A stretch of 49,157 nt of DNA from Gammaproteobacteria bacterium (GTDB taxonomy: Bacteria; Pseudomonadota; Gammaproteobacteria; Enterobacterales; Kangiellaceae): assembly GCA_013373375.1 (NCBI GenBank), contig JABXHY010000006.1, positions 1-49,157 on the forward strand, given 5' to 3'. Below, one piece after another: positions 47,830 to 49,157 of this stretch. The stretch's first letter is position 1. Each line of letters opens with the position of its first letter. The notes beneath the pieces are model-generated. The model did not search any database, was not told where the DNA came from, and was given only the letters and a program-made list of their open reading frames with translations. Position numbers and translations under genes: made by a program.

Positions 47830-49157
47830 GTGACTTCATCTAATTTTTCAGAATTACCCTTGCAACCAGCTATGCTCTCAAACTTGCATGAGCTTAACTA
47901 CGCAACAATGACGCCGGTACAACAACAAAGTCTTCCTGTCATACTGGAGCAAAAAGATCTCATCGCTCAGGCAAAAACCGGTAGTGGCAAAACCGCTGCC
48001 TTTGGTATCGGCTTGCTGCATCATCTCGATGTAAATCAATTTAAAACCCAAGCTTTGGTTATTTGCCCGACAAGAGAATTATCGGATCAGGTTTGCGCTG
48101 AACTCCGACGCCTCGCTCGAGCAATTCCGAATACCAAAATTACTCCTTTGTGCGGCGGTAAACCCATGGGTGGACAACTCGCATCGCTTGAGCGAGCACC
48201 TCATATAGTCGTTGGTACACCGGGTCGATTACTCAAACATCTCGAAAAAGGCACATTGAAGCTGACTAATCTAACAACGTTAGTTCTCGATGAAGCCGAT
48301 CGAATGCTCGACATGGGGTTCATCGATGACATTAAAACCATTATTGGCTTTACGCCGCAGAACCGACAAACTCTTCTATTTTCAGCAACCTATCCCAATG
48401 AAATCAAATCCATCAGTGAACAGTTTCAAAATAAACCGACACAGATAACAATTGAGTCGAATCATCAACACAGTGACATCAGTCAGATATTTTATGAAGT
48501 CGAACCCGACCAACGTGCAAAAGTACTTTTGTCGGTTTTGAATCACTATAAACCAGAAAACTGCGTTGTATTTTGTAACCGTAAGCAACAGTGCGATGAC
48601 ATTGCATCAATGATGTCCAAGTATGGCCTTTCCGTTAAAGCATTGCACGGCGATTTAGATCAAAATGATCGCGATCGAGTATTAACCCAATTCACCAATG
48701 GCAGTTGCCGAGTATTAGTGGCTACCGATGTCGCAGCACGGGGTTTAGACATCAAAGAGCTTTCTATGGTCGTCAATTACGAACTGTCGCATGACGCTGA
48801 AGTTCATGTTCATCGAGTGGGCCGAACTGGAAGAGCTGGCGCGCAAGGTTTAGCTATAAGTCTTTTTCAAACGTCTGAAATGCCCAAAATAATCACCATA
48901 GAAAATGAATATGAGCAAAGCGCCACTTTTGGAAACGTTGACGATCTCAACACGACATCCGCAGGAACTCATCAAGAACGTCAACCCAAAATGGTAACCA
49001 TTGAAATAAACGGTGGTCGTAAAGATAAATTGCGGCCCGGCGATATTGTTGGCGCATTAACCTCTAATAAACGACTCAGTGGCAGTGAGATTGGCAATAT
49101 CGATCGTTTTGAACGGCTGACATATGTTGCGGTAAATGCCAATAAAGCCCAAGAAGC
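47830..49157 (+). CDS. dbpA: ATP-dependent RNA helicase DbpA (3' end beyond window)
   Basis: A DEAD-box RNA helicase that remodels 23S rRNA during large-subunit assembly, recognising rRNA hairpin 92. The frame starts at GTG 47830 (MTSSNFSELPLQPAML) and stays open to the last base, so only about 442 residues are visible. Motifs in order: TPVQQQSLP (Q motif), AKTGSGKTA, PTRELS, DEAD at residues 154-157, SAT, then ARGLD and HRVGRTGRAG. After the helicase core comes a DbpA-type RNA-binding domain (VTIEINGGRKDKLRPGDIVG, SGSEIGNID). That C-terminal domain is the basis for calling it DbpA rather than RhlE or SrmB. The ribosome-binding site is weak. Confidence 0.95.
   Translation, partial: MTSSNFSELPLQPAMLSNLHELNYATMTPVQQQSLPVILEQKDLIAQAKTGSGKTAAFGIGLLHHLDVNQFKTQALVICPTRELSDQVCAELRRLARAIPNTKITPLCGGKPMGGQLASLERAPHIVVGTPGRLLKHLEKGTLKLTNLTTLVLDEADRMLDMGFIDDIKTIIGFTPQNRQTLLFSATYPNEIKSISEQFQNKPTQITIESNHQHSDISQIFYEVEPDQRAKVLLSVLNHYKPENCVVFCNRKQQCDDIASMMSKYGLSVKALHGDLDQNDRDRVLTQFTNGSCRVLVATDVAARGLDIKELSMVVNYELSHDAEVHVHRVGRTGRAGAQGLAISLFQTSEMPKIITIENEYEQSATFGNVDDLNTTSAGTHQERQPKMVTIEINGGRKDKLRPGDIVGALTSNKRLSGSEIGNIDRFERLTYVAVNANKAQE

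Overview
The window looks like chromosomal core and accessory sequence from a marine-type gammaproteobacterium of roughly 40% GC. Proteins such as FadH, SppA, AnsA, Mfd, CsiV, GltX, PurT and DbpA look gammaproteobacterial. The mix of amino-acid and fatty-acid catabolism, exported hydrolases and c-di-GMP enzymes would suit a Kangiella/Aliikangiella-like proteolytic bacterium, but that placement is inference. No phage, IS element, integrase or CRISPR array is visible.

Layout. 1-3.5 kb: the end of a GGDEF protein, a DUF2797-type zinc-ribbon protein and FadH. 3.8-7.3 kb: SppA, cytoplasmic asparaginase and a MAPEG membrane protein. 7.3-11.8 kb: two tandem paralogous TPR-TM-GGDEF diguanylate cyclases. 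12-16 kb, minus strand: a small exported protein, a lysine-ketoglutarate reductase (LKR)-like enzyme, YeaC and an unrecognised 439-residue protein. 16.2-22.1 kb, plus strand: mfd, csiV, saccharopine dehydrogenase and a two-EF-hand mini-protein in one tight run. 22.1-23.1 kb, minus strand: gamma-carbonic anhydrase and a small partner. 23.5-26.1 kb: an ALDH7-type aldehyde dehydrogenase and a leucine-dehydrogenase-family enzyme. 26.2-29.7 kb: an M23 peptidase, an apparently exported methyltransferase, gltX and tRNA-Val(UAC). 29.8-34.7 kb: an Ntn-type penicillin/AHL acylase, a D-2-hydroxyglutarate-dehydrogenase-like flavoenzyme and a His-rich ZIP-like membrane protein. 35-38.9 kb: a histidine kinase, a sigma54-dependent response regulator, and a secreted protein behind a sigma54-type promoter. 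39-47.6 kb, minus strand: NYN protein, PurT, a membrane FHA-serine protease, a small secreted aromatic protein, a permease, an unknown Cys/Gly protein and an exported amidohydrolase. The window ends inside dbpA.

Two systems stand out. First, the three enzymes of the saccharopine route of lysine catabolism (LKR, saccharopine dehydrogenase, aminoadipate-semialdehyde dehydrogenase) all lie within about 12 kb but in three transcription units. A calmodulin-like EF-hand protein overlaps the saccharopine dehydrogenase stop codon in an ATGA junction, which raises the untested possibility of calcium-linked control.

Second, the kinase/regulator pair at 35-38 kb is followed by a palindromic upstream site, a near-consensus sigma54 promoter and a single exported protein with its own terminator. 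This resembles the layout of Zra-type envelope-stress circuits. The regulator carries GAFTSA in place of the canonical GAFTGA sigma54-contact loop, and a His-rich ZIP-like gene lies just upstream. Several clean inverted or tandem repeats (9507, 16061, 23336, 34957, 38012) look like uncharacterised regulatory sites.
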